Positions 36,694 to 45,059 of a DNA stretch of 64,000 nt are shown here, in pieces. Position 1 is the first letter of the stretch; every line of letters starts with the position of its first letter. Position numbers and translations under genes: made by a program. The notes under the pieces are model-generated. The model made no database searches. It was given only the letters and a program-made list of their open reading frames with translations, and was not told the origin of the DNA. This DNA is from Chloroflexota bacterium (lineage in GTDB: Bacteria; Chloroflexota; Dehalococcoidia; Lucifugimonadales; UBA3495), in contig VXOG01000036.1 of the NCBI GenBank assembly GCA_009840165.1, positions 38,373-102,372 of the forward strand. The letters are read 5' to 3'.

Positions 36694-37213
36694 GGGCGCA
36701 TGGGCGGTAGTGCAGCATCACCCCGCCGTCGCTGTAGGTCTGAGTTTCTATCAGCTCCAACGCAGTATGCGGAGCGTCGCCGCCGAACAACGGGATCCCT
36801 CGTCCCAGGACGACTGGAATGATAAAAATCAGGTATTCGTCAATCAGTCCGGCGCGGCGGAACTGCTCCGCCAGGTTGCCGCCGCCCACCAGCCACACGG
36901 TTCCATCATATTGAGACGCAACGGTTTGCACGAATGCAGCGGGGTTAGTGTCCACAAACTCGACGCTGTGCGGGTTGTCATCGGGCGGATGGCCGGTGAA
37001 CACATACGAGGGTTTGCCGGCGTAGGGCCACTGCCCGAACCCCAAAACCTGATCGTAGGTGCGCCGGCCCATCACCAGCGCGTCCACGCTGGCGTAGAAC
37101 TCCGCGTAGCCGTAGTCGTCGGATTCGCCCTGAGGGAGCCAGTCCACGCCTCCGTCGGCGTCGGCGATGTAGCCGTCCATGCTGGCGGCGACGTAGTAGG
37201 TGATGGTGGGCAT
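36665..37213 (-). CDS. Dihydrofolate reductase/RibD C-terminal-fold protein
   Basis: The 182-residue protein starts MPTITYYVAASMDGYIADADGGVDWL, the typical opening of YyaP/RibD-like reductases. It continues with ALVMGRRTYDQVLGFGQWPYAGKPSYVFTG and a nucleotide-binding VWLVGGGNLAEQFRRAGLIDEYLIFIIPVVLGRGIPLF. It probably reduces a small NADPH-linked substrate; the exact reaction is unknown. The ATG at 37213 is preferred over the GTG at 37228. The last residues LDSGSRPE and the stop come from a dispersed hairpin repeat, so the native C-terminus was probably replaced. Confidence 0.85.
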   Translation of the reverse strand: MPTITYYVAASMDGYIADADGGVDWLPQGESDDYGYAEFYASVDALVMGRRTYDQVLGFGQWPYAGKPSYVFTGHPPDDNPHSVEFVDTNPAAFVQTVASQYDGTVWLVGGGNLAEQFRRAGLIDEYLIFIIPVVLGRGIPLFGGDAPHTALELIETQTYSDGGVMLHYRPCAPLDSGSRPE

Positions 37214-37255
37214 GGGGTTTCGCGCCACTACCCGGGGTGACCGGACACCGTGCGG

Positions 37256-38083
37256 CTAACCTGCCAATTCAGGATCGGTCGAGGGGTCGTAGCCCGACGT
37301 CTCCGCCATGAGTCTCATCAGCTGCTCCACGGCGTCGGGAATTTCCTGGTGGATTCTGCCGCGATTGAGTGGCGGCAGGTCATCGGCGTAGATGGCGCTG
37401 CCGGCGTATTCGGTCAGGTAGCTGTGGTATTCACCGTGCACCCGAAAGTCGGCCGACAACGCCAGCCGTTCCCGAACCAGCGCGATGAGTCCGGCGAGGT
37501 CGTGGCCGTGCCGACCCACGGGATAATCGTGGCCGTTGGCGCCCAGCAGCGCTTTGTAGCCGTGTTCCAGGGCCTGCTGAGCGATATGGCCGAATACTTT
37601 TTCGCCGATGCGCTCGACGTCTATGCCGTTTTGGATAGCGTAAGCGTTTTCCCTGGCGTCCCGCACCCTGGTCCTGACGTTGTTCCAGTCGATGCCTTCT
37701 GCGCCGTAATCGCTGGAATATCCGATATCCTCTGGGGGCATAATGGGCAGTCCATCCCTTGCGACGTGGTTGGCCAGGTTATTTTTCAAGCCGCGGTTAT
37801 CGAGGAATTTCTGTAGCGTCCAGCAGATTACGTCAGTCTTATCGGCTTCCGGCAGCAACTCTTTGCGCGCCTGCTCGGCGACGCTTTTGGCATATTCCCG
37901 GTAGTCTGGCTCGGTTTCATCTGCGGTAATGACGAAGATATCGATGTCCGAGTACCACCGATAGTCCCCGCGGGCACGGGAGCCGAACAGGATGGTCTGC
38001 ACTGGGCTCAGCGAATCGTGGACGGCGCCGGCCACCTGCGCTGCCCGGCTGTCGTGGCGTGTAATGGGCGCGATTTCGACCAT
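37256..38083 (-). CDS. Nucleotidyltransferase (MNT)-HEPN fusion protein
   Basis: The N-terminal half has the minimal nucleotidyltransferase signature ILFGSRARGDYRWYSDIDIFVI with GSRARG and DID acidic residues. The C-terminal half (from about residue 140) is a HEPN domain (ARENAYAIQNGI.., IAQQALEHGYKALLGANGHDYPVGRHGHDLAGLIALV). In most genomes MNT and HEPN are separate genes forming a toxin-antitoxin pair in which MNT adenylylates the HEPN RNase; here they are fused in 275 residues. The ATG at 38083 (MVEIAPITRHDSRAAQ) is preferred over the ORF-track start. Confidence 0.82.
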   Translation of the reverse strand: MVEIAPITRHDSRAAQVAGAVHDSLSPVQTILFGSRARGDYRWYSDIDIFVITADETEPDYREYAKSVAEQARKELLPEADKTDVICWTLQKFLDNRGLKNNLANHVARDGLPIMPPEDIGYSSDYGAEGIDWNNVRTRVRDARENAYAIQNGIDVERIGEKVFGHIAQQALEHGYKALLGANGHDYPVGRHGHDLAGLIALVRERLALSADFRVHGEYHSYLTEYAGSAIYADDLPPLNRGRIHQEIPDAVEQLMRLMAETSGYDPSTDPELAG

Positions 38084-38155
38084 GATGATTGTCCAGTGGT
38101 GTCGTGAGCCACCATGCCAATGGCTCAATTATACGTCAGGCGGCTGGCTGACCGC

Positions 38156-38749
38156 CTACCGTTCCCGGTCGTGGTACTGCATATCGTCGGGCAGGCGGTC
38201 GGCGATGCCCAGGGACACCAGCGCCCGCTGCACTACAAACCGCACCACGCCGTCGATGTCCAGCGGTTTCAGGTAGAAGGGCGGCTCCGGCGGCAGGATG
38301 GTTGCGCCCATGCGGGAGAGAGTCAGCATGTTTTCCAGGTGGATGGCGTGCAGCGGGGTTTCCCGTGGGATAAGCGTCAGAGGTCGGCGTTCTTTGAGCG
38401 TAACGTCGGCGGCCCGCAGCAGCAGGTTGGGCGTCAGCCCGTGGGCCAGCGACGCCACCGAGTTCATGCTGGCCGGCGCGATGACCATTCCCGCCGTGGG
38501 GAATGTGCCGCTGGCGATGGGAGCAAACAGGTCGCTGATGGCTTGCTGCCGGAAACGGGGATGTTCCACCCAGCGCGCCACCGCGTCGTTGTAGGACTCG
38601 TCCAGTTCCTCCTGCCACACCATCCGCGCCGCGTTGGACGCCACGGCGACTACCGACGTCTCGCGTTCCAGCAGCGCGTCGATCAACTCGCGGGCGATGA
38701 TGGTCCCGCTGGCGCCTGTGATGCCGACAATGACGGGGTTGGCTACCAC
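38156..38749 (-). CDS. ubiX: Flavin prenyltransferase UbiX
   Basis: UbiX makes prenylated FMN, the cofactor of UbiD decarboxylases. The 197-residue protein has VGITGASGTIIARELIDAL, the flavin-site PASMNSVASLAHGL, LIPRETPLHAIHLENM, and PPEPPFYLKP, all family signatures. It starts with a GTG overlapping the ubiA stop by 7 bases. Its UbiD partner is encoded in the same cluster at 40.3-41.8 kb. Confidence 0.94.
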   Translation of the reverse strand: MVANPVIVGITGASGTIIARELIDALLERETSVVAVASNAARMVWQEELDESYNDAVARWVEHPRFRQQAISDLFAPIASGTFPTAGMVIAPASMNSVASLAHGLTPNLLLRAADVTLKERRPLTLIPRETPLHAIHLENMLTLSRMGATILPPEPPFYLKPLDIDGVVRFVVQRALVSLGIADRLPDDMQYHDRER

Positions 38750-39669
38750 GGCAGAAACCCCTTAAAGGGCAGCGCCACCGCCAGGATGGTGAATCCCAAC
38801 AACTGCGTTGATATGTACTTGTTGAAGGCAAACGCCTTGCCGATCCTGGCCGGCTCGCCAGACTTGACCATGTTGTTCTCGTATATCAGCAGTATCACCG
38901 CCACTGCCCATCCGATGAAATAAAACACGTTCAGGTCCAGCCAAATGCCCACCGCCAGCAGGGCCGCCGCCGCCAGGATGTGCAGAATTCGCGTAGTCCT
39001 GATCGCGTTGCGGACGCCGAACCGGGACGCGATGGAATTGATGCGGTTCTCCCGGTCGAAGTCGTAGTCCAGAGTGCCGTAGATGGTCTCGAAGCCGCCG
39101 GCCCACATCATCACCGCGAAAGTGATCAGGACGGGCTGCCAGTCCCACTGGCCCGTAACTCCGATCCACGCGCCCGTGGGGGCGATGGACAGCGCAAAGC
39201 CCAGCATCAGGCTGCACAACCAGGTGTAATATTTGGCGAAGGAATACAGCACCACGTAGGCGGCGGCCACGGGCGAAAGCATCAGCGCCAACGGGTTGAG
39301 CTGCCACGCGGCGATGAAAAAGACGGCCGCGCCGCCGGCTGCCATCCCGCCTACCTCGAGTGGTTTCAGGATGCCGGCGGGAATGTGCCGGCCGGACGTG
39401 CGCGGGTTCCGTGCATCCTCTTTGGCGTTGATGATGCGGTTGGCCGACATGCCCAGCGTCCGCACGCCCAGGAAGGCCAGCGTGATCCAGATGAAGGCGT
39501 GCCAGCCGGGCCAGCCGATACCTGTAGAGTAATGGGACGCCAACACCATCCCGATGTACCCGAAGGGCATCGCGAACAGCGATTCCGAGATGTTAATGGC
39601 GTTGAGGTAGTGCGGCACTTTGACCGCAACCGCACGGAGGGGGCCGGAATGCGCTGGGGCGTCCTGCAT
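38743..39669 (-). CDS. ubiA: UbiA-family prenyltransferase
   Basis: This membrane prenyltransferase attaches a polyprenyl chain to an aromatic acid. Two Asp-rich sites are present: NRIINAKEDARNPRTSGRHIPAG and DYDFDRENRINSIASRFG, with eight or nine hydrophobic helices between and after them. The ATG at 39669 (MQDAPAHSGPLRAV) gives 308 residues; the ORF-track start is 84 residues earlier, out of family range, and would overlap hicA. In a futalosine-type pathway this would be the MqnP-like step; an MqnA-like gene lies at 50.8 kb. Confidence 0.92.
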   Translation of the reverse strand: MQDAPAHSGPLRAVAVKVPHYLNAINISESLFAMPFGYIGMVLASHYSTGIGWPGWHAFIWITLAFLGVRTLGMSANRIINAKEDARNPRTSGRHIPAGILKPLEVGGMAAGGAAVFFIAAWQLNPLALMLSPVAAAYVVLYSFAKYYTWLCSLMLGFALSIAPTGAWIGVTGQWDWQPVLITFAVMMWAGGFETIYGTLDYDFDRENRINSIASRFGVRNAIRTTRILHILAAAALLAVGIWLDLNVFYFIGWAVAVILLIYENNMVKSGEPARIGKAFAFNKYISTQLLGFTILAVALPFKGFLPW

Positions 39670-39747
39670 GGCGTCATCATGGTAACATAGCAATGTCCGC
39701 CGAGAGGCGCTTACGGCAAACCGTCGCGCGTCGGTTGCGGAGAGTCT

Positions 39748-39939
39748 ATGCCAAAAGTTAGAGAAGCTATCGGGATTGTCGAACGAGACGGCTGGCAGTT
39801 TGACCGGAGGAATGGCAGCCATCGCATTTTCAAGCACCCCGTAAAGCCTGGATCGGTGACTATTCCAGGCCACCCTAGTGACGATTTGAAGATAAAGACT
39901 TGGCGAAGCATCTTGCGTCAAGCCGGCATTCGGAGGTGA
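39748..39939 (+). CDS. hicA: HicA mRNA interferase toxin
   Basis: The 63-residue double-stranded-RNA-binding-fold toxin has the HicA core: LERDGW-like VERDGWQFDRRNGSHRIFKHP with the catalytic histidine in GSHRIF, then VTIPGHPSDDLKIKTWRSILRQAGI. It lies 5 bases before hicB and opposite to the flanking ubiA and ubiD genes, so the pair was probably inserted into the quinone cluster. Confidence 0.93.
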   Translation: MPKVREAIGIVERDGWQFDRRNGSHRIFKHPVKPGSVTIPGHPSDDLKIKTWRSILRQAGIRR

Positions 39940-39944
39940 AGCCG

Positions 39945-40307
39945 ATGAAACTGACCTACGCAGTGGTCTTTGAGCAAGCTCCGAATAACTACTGCGCCTA
40001 TATCCCCGACCTGCCCGGCTGCATTAGCACGGGCCGCACGTGGGAAGAGATGCAGTGGATGATTAGAGAGGCCATCACCGTGCATCTTGAAGTTATGCAC
40101 GAGTACGGCGACCCGATTCCGCTGCCGCAAATGTCGGTGGAACAGGCCCTTGAGTACCACCGTTCACAGCCCAACGACTACGGCGGATACTTTCCGGATC
40201 CTGATCCGGAGGAGGATGACGAACCCGCAGCCGTCCTGGAGGTCGAGGTGGAAGTGGGTTTTGAAATCGAACTGGCGACGGAGGCTGCGGCGGAAGTCGC
40301 TCACTGA
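39945..40307 (+). CDS. hicB: HicB antitoxin
   Basis: The N-terminal half is the HicB partial RNase H-like fold: MKLTYAVVFEQAPNNYCAYIPDLPGCISTGRTWEEMQWMIREAI. The usual C-terminal DNA-binding domain is not visible; an acidic tail (DPDPEEDDEPAAVLEVEVEVGFEIE) is there instead. The ATG at 39945 with GGAGG 9 bases before is preferred over the upstream ORF-track start inside hicA. The stop abuts the stop of the convergent ubiD gene without a spacer. Confidence 0.9.
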   Translation: MKLTYAVVFEQAPNNYCAYIPDLPGCISTGRTWEEMQWMIREAITVHLEVMHEYGDPIPLPQMSVEQALEYHRSQPNDYGGYFPDPDPEEDDEPAAVLEVEVEVGFEIELATEAAAEVAH

Positions 40308-41798
40308 CTACCGCAGGTTCGCCGGCGGGATGATGTCGTTGAGGCCGAGTTCGGCCCACCGCTGGGACACCCGCTCGCGTATCTCCGCGCTCATCTCGAT
40401 GTCGGGCGGCCATTCCCGGTGGTAGCCCTCCTGCGGGCCCTTGCGCGTGGCGTCGATGCCGACCTTGCTGCCGAACCGGGGCGTGGGTGATGCGACGTCC
40501 AGGTCGTCGATAGGCCCGTCCACCAGCACCAGGTCAGTGGCCGGGTTGATGTTGTTGGCGACGCGCCAGGCGACTTCCGACGGGTTCTGCACGTCCACGA
40601 AGTCGTCCACCACCACAATCACTTTGGTCAGGCTGAGCAGGCCCAGGCCCCACAGGCCGTACATCACCTTGCGAGCATGGCCGGGGTACTCCTTCTTCAT
40701 GGACACCAGCACCAGGTTGTGAAAGATGCCCTCGGCCGGCATGTTCACGTCCACCACCTCGGGCAGGATCAGCTTGATGAGGGGCAGGAAGACGCGCTCG
40801 GTGACCTTGCCCATCCAATAGTCCTCGGTGGGCGGCCGGCCCACGAAGGTCGTGGGGTAGATGGGATTTTGACGGCGGGTGATGGTCTCCACGTGGAACA
40901 CGGGATAAGGTTCGGCCAACGAGTAGTAGCCGGTGTGGTCGCCAAAGGGTCCTTCGGTGCGCTCCTCTCCGGGCGTAACATAGCCTTCCAGCACCATCTC
41001 CGCGTGCGCGGGCACCATGAGGTCAACGCTCACCGCCGGCGTCAACTCCACGCCGGCGTCGCGGATGAACCCGGCCAGGGTCATCTCATCCACTTCCGGC
41101 GGCAACGGCGCGGATCCAGTCCAGATCGACGCCGGATCACCACCCAACGCAACCGCCACTTCGAGCCTATCCGCGCTGGCCCGGTAGTGCCGCGCTCCCA
41201 CCTTGTGGGTCTGCCAGTGCATCCCGGTGGTGCGTGAGTCGAACACCTGCATCCGGTAAATGCCGTAGTTCTGTGTGCCCGTCTCCGGATCCTTGGTGAT
41301 TACCAGCGGCAGCGTGATGTACGGCCCGGCGTCCTCCGGCCAGCACTTGATGATGGGCAGGCTGTGCAGGTCAACGTCCTCGCCGGTGAGAATGACCTCC
41401 TGGCAGGGCGCGTTGCGAACGGTGCGGGGCTGGTAGGCGCCGATGTGGGCCAGCCTTCCCAGGGTTCTCAGCTTGTTCATCAGGCCCTGGGGCGGACCGC
41501 CCAGCGCCATGTCGATCATGGACTCCAGGCGGGCGGCCAGGTCGTCGGCGTTGTCCACTTCCAGCGCCCAGTTCATCCGCCGCTCGGCGCAGAACAGGTT
41601 CATGGCCACGGGCATACCGTAGCTCCGTCCACCAGGGCCGATGACGTTCTCGAAGAGCAGGGCCGGGCCGTCAGACCGCATCAGGCGGTAGGCGATCTCT
41701 GTCATCTCCAGCTCGGGACTGACCGGAGCGGAAATGCGGCGCAAGTCCCCCTTGGTTTCCAGGAAAGCGAGAAACTCGCGCAGGTCTTGGTAAGGCAT
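40308..41798 (-). CDS. ubiD: UbiD-family (de)carboxylase
   Basis: This prenyl-FMN-dependent decarboxylase has 496 residues from the ATG at 41798 (MPYQDLREFLAFLETKGDLRRI). UbiD hallmarks include PALLFENVIG, the cofactor/metal region NYGIYRMQVFDSRTTGMHWQTHKVGARHY, the E(x)nR-type PFGDHTGYYSLAEPYPVFHVETITRRQNPIYPTTFVGRPPTEDYWMG, and LVLVDGPIDDLDVASP. The ORF-track extension of 50 residues reads through a dispersed repeat and is rejected. It acts with UbiX-made cofactor, most likely on a prenylated or futalosine-pathway aromatic acid. Confidence 0.94.
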   Translation of the reverse strand: MPYQDLREFLAFLETKGDLRRISAPVSPELEMTEIAYRLMRSDGPALLFENVIGPGGRSYGMPVAMNLFCAERRMNWALEVDNADDLAARLESMIDMALGGPPQGLMNKLRTLGRLAHIGAYQPRTVRNAPCQEVILTGEDVDLHSLPIIKCWPEDAGPYITLPLVITKDPETGTQNYGIYRMQVFDSRTTGMHWQTHKVGARHYRASADRLEVAVALGGDPASIWTGSAPLPPEVDEMTLAGFIRDAGVELTPAVSVDLMVPAHAEMVLEGYVTPGEERTEGPFGDHTGYYSLAEPYPVFHVETITRRQNPIYPTTFVGRPPTEDYWMGKVTERVFLPLIKLILPEVVDVNMPAEGIFHNLVLVSMKKEYPGHARKVMYGLWGLGLLSLTKVIVVVDDFVDVQNPSEVAWRVANNINPATDLVLVDGPIDDLDVASPTPRFGSKVGIDATRKGPQEGYHREWPPDIEMSAEIRERVSQRWAELGLNDIIPPANLR

Positions 41799-41805
41799 CT
41801 TAAAA

Positions 41806-41842
41806 CTCCCTCTTCCCTGGTGGGAGAGGGTTGGGGTGAGGG
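41806..41842. repeat. Dispersed repeat with CCCTCTTCCCTGG/GGGAGAGGG
   Basis: Upstream of ubiD lies CTCCCTCTTCCCTGGTGGGA followed by GAGGGTTGGGGTGAGGGG. I recall this word as a common intergenic repeat in many bacterial genomes. There is one copy here, and it can form a weak hairpin. Confidence 0.5.
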
Positions 41843-41911
41843 GAGTACTTGAAGCGGAACGCCGGCGGCTTTTGGGCCGGCCGGCGTGCAAATGCCCTGA
41901 CGCTGGTCGCG

Positions 41912-42229
41912 CTAGGAGTTGCGCATCTGCGAGAAGCAGTCGCTGCAATAAACCGGCCGGTCGCCCCGCGGTCGGAAGGGAACTGTGGCGTCAACGCCGC
42001 AGTTGCTGCACACGATGGGGAAAGATTCCCGGGGGCCGCCGTATCCGCCGCCTCCACCGCCGCCGCCGAAGTTGTCACGGGGCTGTCCGCGCCGGGCGTT
42101 GCGGCAGGACTGGCACCGCTTGGGGTAGTTGGTGAACCCGCGGGATTGATAGAATTCCTGTTCGCCAACTGTGAAAAGAAACTCTGCGCCGCAGTCGCTG
42201 CATTCCAGAGTCAAGTCTGATAGAGCCAC
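41912..42229 (-). CDS. Two-zinc-ribbon small protein (zf_Tbcl / CxxC-x17-CxxC type)
   Basis: The 105-residue protein has two zinc ribbons joined by a glycine-rich linker. The first is TLECSDCGAEFLFTVGEQEFYQSRGFTNYPKRCQSCRNAR, the second FPIVCSNCGVDATVPFRPRGDRPVYCSDCF, each with two CxxC pairs. This pairing is common in Chloroflexota and related phyla. The function is unknown; nucleic-acid or ribosome association is likely from the fold. The poly-Gly linker (GGGGGGGGYGG) resembles RNA-binding proteins. Confidence 0.88.
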   Translation of the reverse strand: MALSDLTLECSDCGAEFLFTVGEQEFYQSRGFTNYPKRCQSCRNARRGQPRDNFGGGGGGGGYGGPRESFPIVCSNCGVDATVPFRPRGDRPVYCSDCFSQMRNS

Positions 42230-42411
42230 GATTTCCCTCCATTGGGTCGGTGATCACGATGCACACTGTATGGTCGGATTCGTCGGGCACAGTGAGTTTC
42301 GATACCCAAGAAGGCGAACCGGCGCAACCTGTTGTGAATTCACTATACTGGTAACCACCCGCACAAGCAACGATTTTGGCGACAATTGCCGTACAATCCC
42401 GTTAGGTAAAT

Positions 42412-42524
42412 CGTCAGAAGCAGAATTTGCCGGATTTCGAGGACTAACAGGATTGGGGCCGTTCAGCAGGTCAAGAGTTCCCAATCCTGAAAATCCCATA
42501 ATCCCGTGAATCCTGATTCTGACA
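42412..42524. repeat. Dispersed repeat with CAGGATT/AATCCTG inverted arms
   Basis: The 296-base space between the zinc-ribbon gene and the F420-type gene has no ORF of note. Its left part is featureless; the right part holds CAGGATTGGG and CCCAATCCTG (42448-42457 and 42480-42489) and a following AATCCCATAATCCCGTGAAT, words I recall from dispersed repeats. Confidence 0.45.
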
Positions 42525-42525
42525 G

Positions 42526-42960
42526 CTACGCCGGTTCCGCGACGAATACGGGGATCTTGCGCGTCGTCCGTTCCTGGTATTCCGCGTAGGGCGGGAATGC
42601 CGCCACCGACAACTCCCAAAGCCGCGCTCGTTCGGCGTCGTCCTGAACCTCGCGCACGCGCATGGCGTACACCTCGGTCTCGTCGCGGATTTCCACGCTC
42701 GCGTCGGCGCGCAGGTTATACACCCACACCGGATTCTTCGGCGCGCCGCCCTGGGATCCCACCAGCACGTAGTTGTCGCCGTCCTTGACCCGCATCAGCG
42801 GCGTCTTGCGGATGGCTCCGGTCTGGTTCCCCCGGTTGGTGACGATGATGACGGGCAGCCCGGTGTCCCGCAGCGTGGTCCCTTCGGCGCCTCCGCTGCC
42901 CTCGTAAAGCTCCACCTGCTCCCGCACCCAGTCCCTGGTAGATGGTATGTACTCGGCCAT
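42526..42960 (-). CDS. Deazaflavin (F420)-dependent nitroreductase-family protein
   Basis: The 144-residue split-barrel protein has the DDN-family core TTLRDTGLPVIIVTNRGNQTGAIRKTPLMRVKDGDNYVLVGSQGGAPKNPVWVYNLRADASVEI. In that family, TGxxRxTPL and SxGGxxxxPxWxxNL bind the F420 cofactor. The ATG at 42960 (MAEYIPSTRDWVREQ) is chosen over the ORF-track start. It suggests that the organism makes or uses F420; the substrate is unknown. It faces away from the TPP enzyme gene, with a 137-base space between the starts. Confidence 0.9.
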   Translation of the reverse strand: MAEYIPSTRDWVREQVELYEGSGGAEGTTLRDTGLPVIIVTNRGNQTGAIRKTPLMRVKDGDNYVLVGSQGGAPKNPVWVYNLRADASVEIRDETEVYAMRVREVQDDAERARLWELSVAAFPPYAEYQERTTRKIPVFVAEPA

Positions 42961-43097
42961 GGTTAGTTCGCTCCTTTCGTTCGATAAATTGTGAGGACAT
43001 ATCATAACCCCTACGGGCGACGCGTTGTCCATCCTGCAAAGCGCATGTGCCAAACCCGTTATAATACCTCTGCACTTTTCTGGAGGCCCAATCCAAC

Positions 43098-44741
43098 ATG
43101 GACGGTAAGACCGCATTTGCCACTATCCTGGAACGCGAAGGCGTGGACGTCGTTTTCTGCTTCCCCAATAACATCCTCATCGACGCCTGCGCCGCCGCCG
43201 GCATCCGCCCCATCATCTCCCGCATGGAGCGCACCGCCGTCAACATGGCCGACGCCTACAGCCGCGTCAACAACGGCAACAAGAACGGCGTCGTCCTGGT
43301 GCAGGGCGGCCCCGGCATCGAAAACGCCTTTTCTGGCGTGGCCCAGGCTTATGCCGACTCGTCGCCCCTGTTGATGGTGCCCAACCATCCCGGCACCCGT
43401 CGGCACGGCACGTCGTCGGACTTCGACGCCGCCCGCAACTATGAGGGCGTCACCAAGTGGGCCGATTCCGCCAACCACACCGACCGCATACCCGAAATGA
43501 TGCGCCGCGCCTACACCCAGCTGCGTACCGGCCGCCCGTACCCGGTGTTGGTGGAGATGCCCAACGACGTGCTGGCCGCCGAAATCTCCGAGGAGCAGTT
43601 CCACTACCAGCCCCAGCGCAAGCGCCGCTCGGCCGGCGACCCCCGCGACGTATCCCGCGTCGCCGAGCTGCTGGTCAACGCCCGCCGGCCGGTCATCTAC
43701 GCGGGCCAGGGCGTGCTCTACGCCGAAGCCACGCCGGAGCTGGTCGAACTGGCCGAACTGCTCAACGCGCCCACCATGACCACCACGCTGGGCAAGAGCG
43801 GCTTTCCTGAGAATCACCCGCTGGCCCTGGGCGCCGGCGGCAACACGGGTACCAAAATGGTCGGCGACTTCCTGGCCAAAAGCGACGTGGTGTTCGGCAT
43901 CGGCACCAGCTTCCAGAAGACCCTCGCCTCCGCACCCGTGCCGGCCGGCAAGACCGTCATCCAGTCCACCATCGACGAGAAGGACCTCAACGGTGAGTAC
44001 CCGCTGGAGGAGATCATCGTGGGCGACGCCAGGCTGGTCCTGGCCCAGCTCATCGAGGAAGTCAAGGACCGCCTGGGCGCGGACGGACGCCGCGGTGACG
44101 AGTCCGTGGCCGCCGAGATCCGGCAGGTGCGCCAGGAGTGGCTGGCCGAATGGATGCCCCGCCTGTCCAGCAACGACGCGCCCATCAGCCCCTATCGCGT
44201 GGTGTACGAGCTCAACGCCCGCTTGGACAAGGCCAACAGCATCGTCACCCACGACTCCGGCAACCCCCGCGACCAGATCGTGCCCTTCTACGCCGCCACC
44301 ACGCCGCGCGGCTACATCGGCTGGGGCAACTCCACCCAGCTGGGCAGCGGCCTGGGCTACGCCATGGGCGCAAAGGTCGCCTTCCCCGAGAAGACCTGCG
44401 TCAACCTCATGGGCGACGTGGCAGTCGGCATGGCCGGCACCGACTTCGAGACGGCCGCCCGCGAGCAGTTGGGCATCATCACCGTCATCGTCAACAATGG
44501 CGCCATGGGCGGCTACGAAAAGAACATCCCCATCGCCACCGAGCGCTACCGTACCAAGTACGTCACCGGCGAGTACGCCGCTATGGCCGCATCGCTGGGC
44601 GCCCACACCGAGTACGTTACCGATCCCAACGAGGTCGGCCCGGCCATAGAGCGCGCCAAGGAAATCTCCGCCACCGGCCAACCCTGCGTCCTGGAAATCA
44701 TCACCCGCGAGGAGCCGGTGTTCTCGCAGTACTACCGCTGA
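43098..44741 (+). CDS. Thiamine-pyrophosphate-dependent enzyme, acetolactate synthase-like
   Basis: The 547-residue enzyme has three TPP-family domains. The Pyr domain carries the activating glutamate in SRMERTAVNMADAYSRV and VVLVQGGPGIENAFSGVAQA. The middle domain starts near RPVIYAGQG. The PP domain has the cofactor motif MGDVAVGMAGTDFETAAREQLGIITVIVNNGAMG, where the usual GDG is GDV. No FAD-binding or regulatory subunit gene is adjacent, so it is probably not the biosynthetic acetolactate synthase; oxalyl-CoA, sulfopyruvate or aldehyde-lyase-type reactions are possible. Confidence 0.85.
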   Translation: MDGKTAFATILEREGVDVVFCFPNNILIDACAAAGIRPIISRMERTAVNMADAYSRVNNGNKNGVVLVQGGPGIENAFSGVAQAYADSSPLLMVPNHPGTRRHGTSSDFDAARNYEGVTKWADSANHTDRIPEMMRRAYTQLRTGRPYPVLVEMPNDVLAAEISEEQFHYQPQRKRRSAGDPRDVSRVAELLVNARRPVIYAGQGVLYAEATPELVELAELLNAPTMTTTLGKSGFPENHPLALGAGGNTGTKMVGDFLAKSDVVFGIGTSFQKTLASAPVPAGKTVIQSTIDEKDLNGEYPLEEIIVGDARLVLAQLIEEVKDRLGADGRRGDESVAAEIRQVRQEWLAEWMPRLSSNDAPISPYRVVYELNARLDKANSIVTHDSGNPRDQIVPFYAATTPRGYIGWGNSTQLGSGLGYAMGAKVAFPEKTCVNLMGDVAVGMAGTDFETAAREQLGIITVIVNNGAMGGYEKNIPIATERYRTKYVTGEYAAMAASLGAHTEYVTDPNEVGPAIERAKEISATGQPCVLEIITREEPVFSQYYR

Positions 44742-44783
44742 CCGCGATGCCGACGTGCTATCCTGTTGGAGCGAGGTTGTGCT

Positions 44784-45059
44784 ATGAAGACCATCACCAT
44801 ATCGGTGGATGACGAGACTTACCGCTACTGCCAGCGCAACGCAGAGGCGGCGGGAATCCCTGTAGAAGAGTGGGTGACCTCACGACTGGCAGGTATCACG
44901 CCCCCGCGCGCATCGTCCAAAGACGTTGAACGCCAGCGCGAGACATGGAACCGCATTCAAGCCGACATCGACGCAAGAGCCAACGCCAGGGGCGATGAGT
45001 TGCGGACCGCCAGAAAGCTGACGCGCGAAGAACTGCATGATCGCGGTGCGCTTCGTTGA
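44784..45059 (+). CDS. Ribbon-helix-helix-type antitoxin (VapB-like)
   Basis: The 91-residue protein begins MKTITISVDDETYRYCQRNAEAAGIPVEEWVTSRLAG, a ribbon-helix-helix N-terminus, then a charged helical tail. It overlaps the start of the PIN toxin gene by 23 bases. The ATG at 44784 is preferred over the ORF-track start at 44766. It likely binds its own promoter and neutralises the downstream toxin. Confidence 0.82.
   Translation: MKTITISVDDETYRYCQRNAEAAGIPVEEWVTSRLAGITPPRASSKDVERQRETWNRIQADIDARANARGDELRTARKLTREELHDRGALR

Noticed and set aside
43059-44681. 540-residue minus-strand ORF opposite the TPP enzyme
   Set aside because: It is a repetitive Gly/Val/His shadow without motifs; the plus strand encodes a recognisable enzyme.
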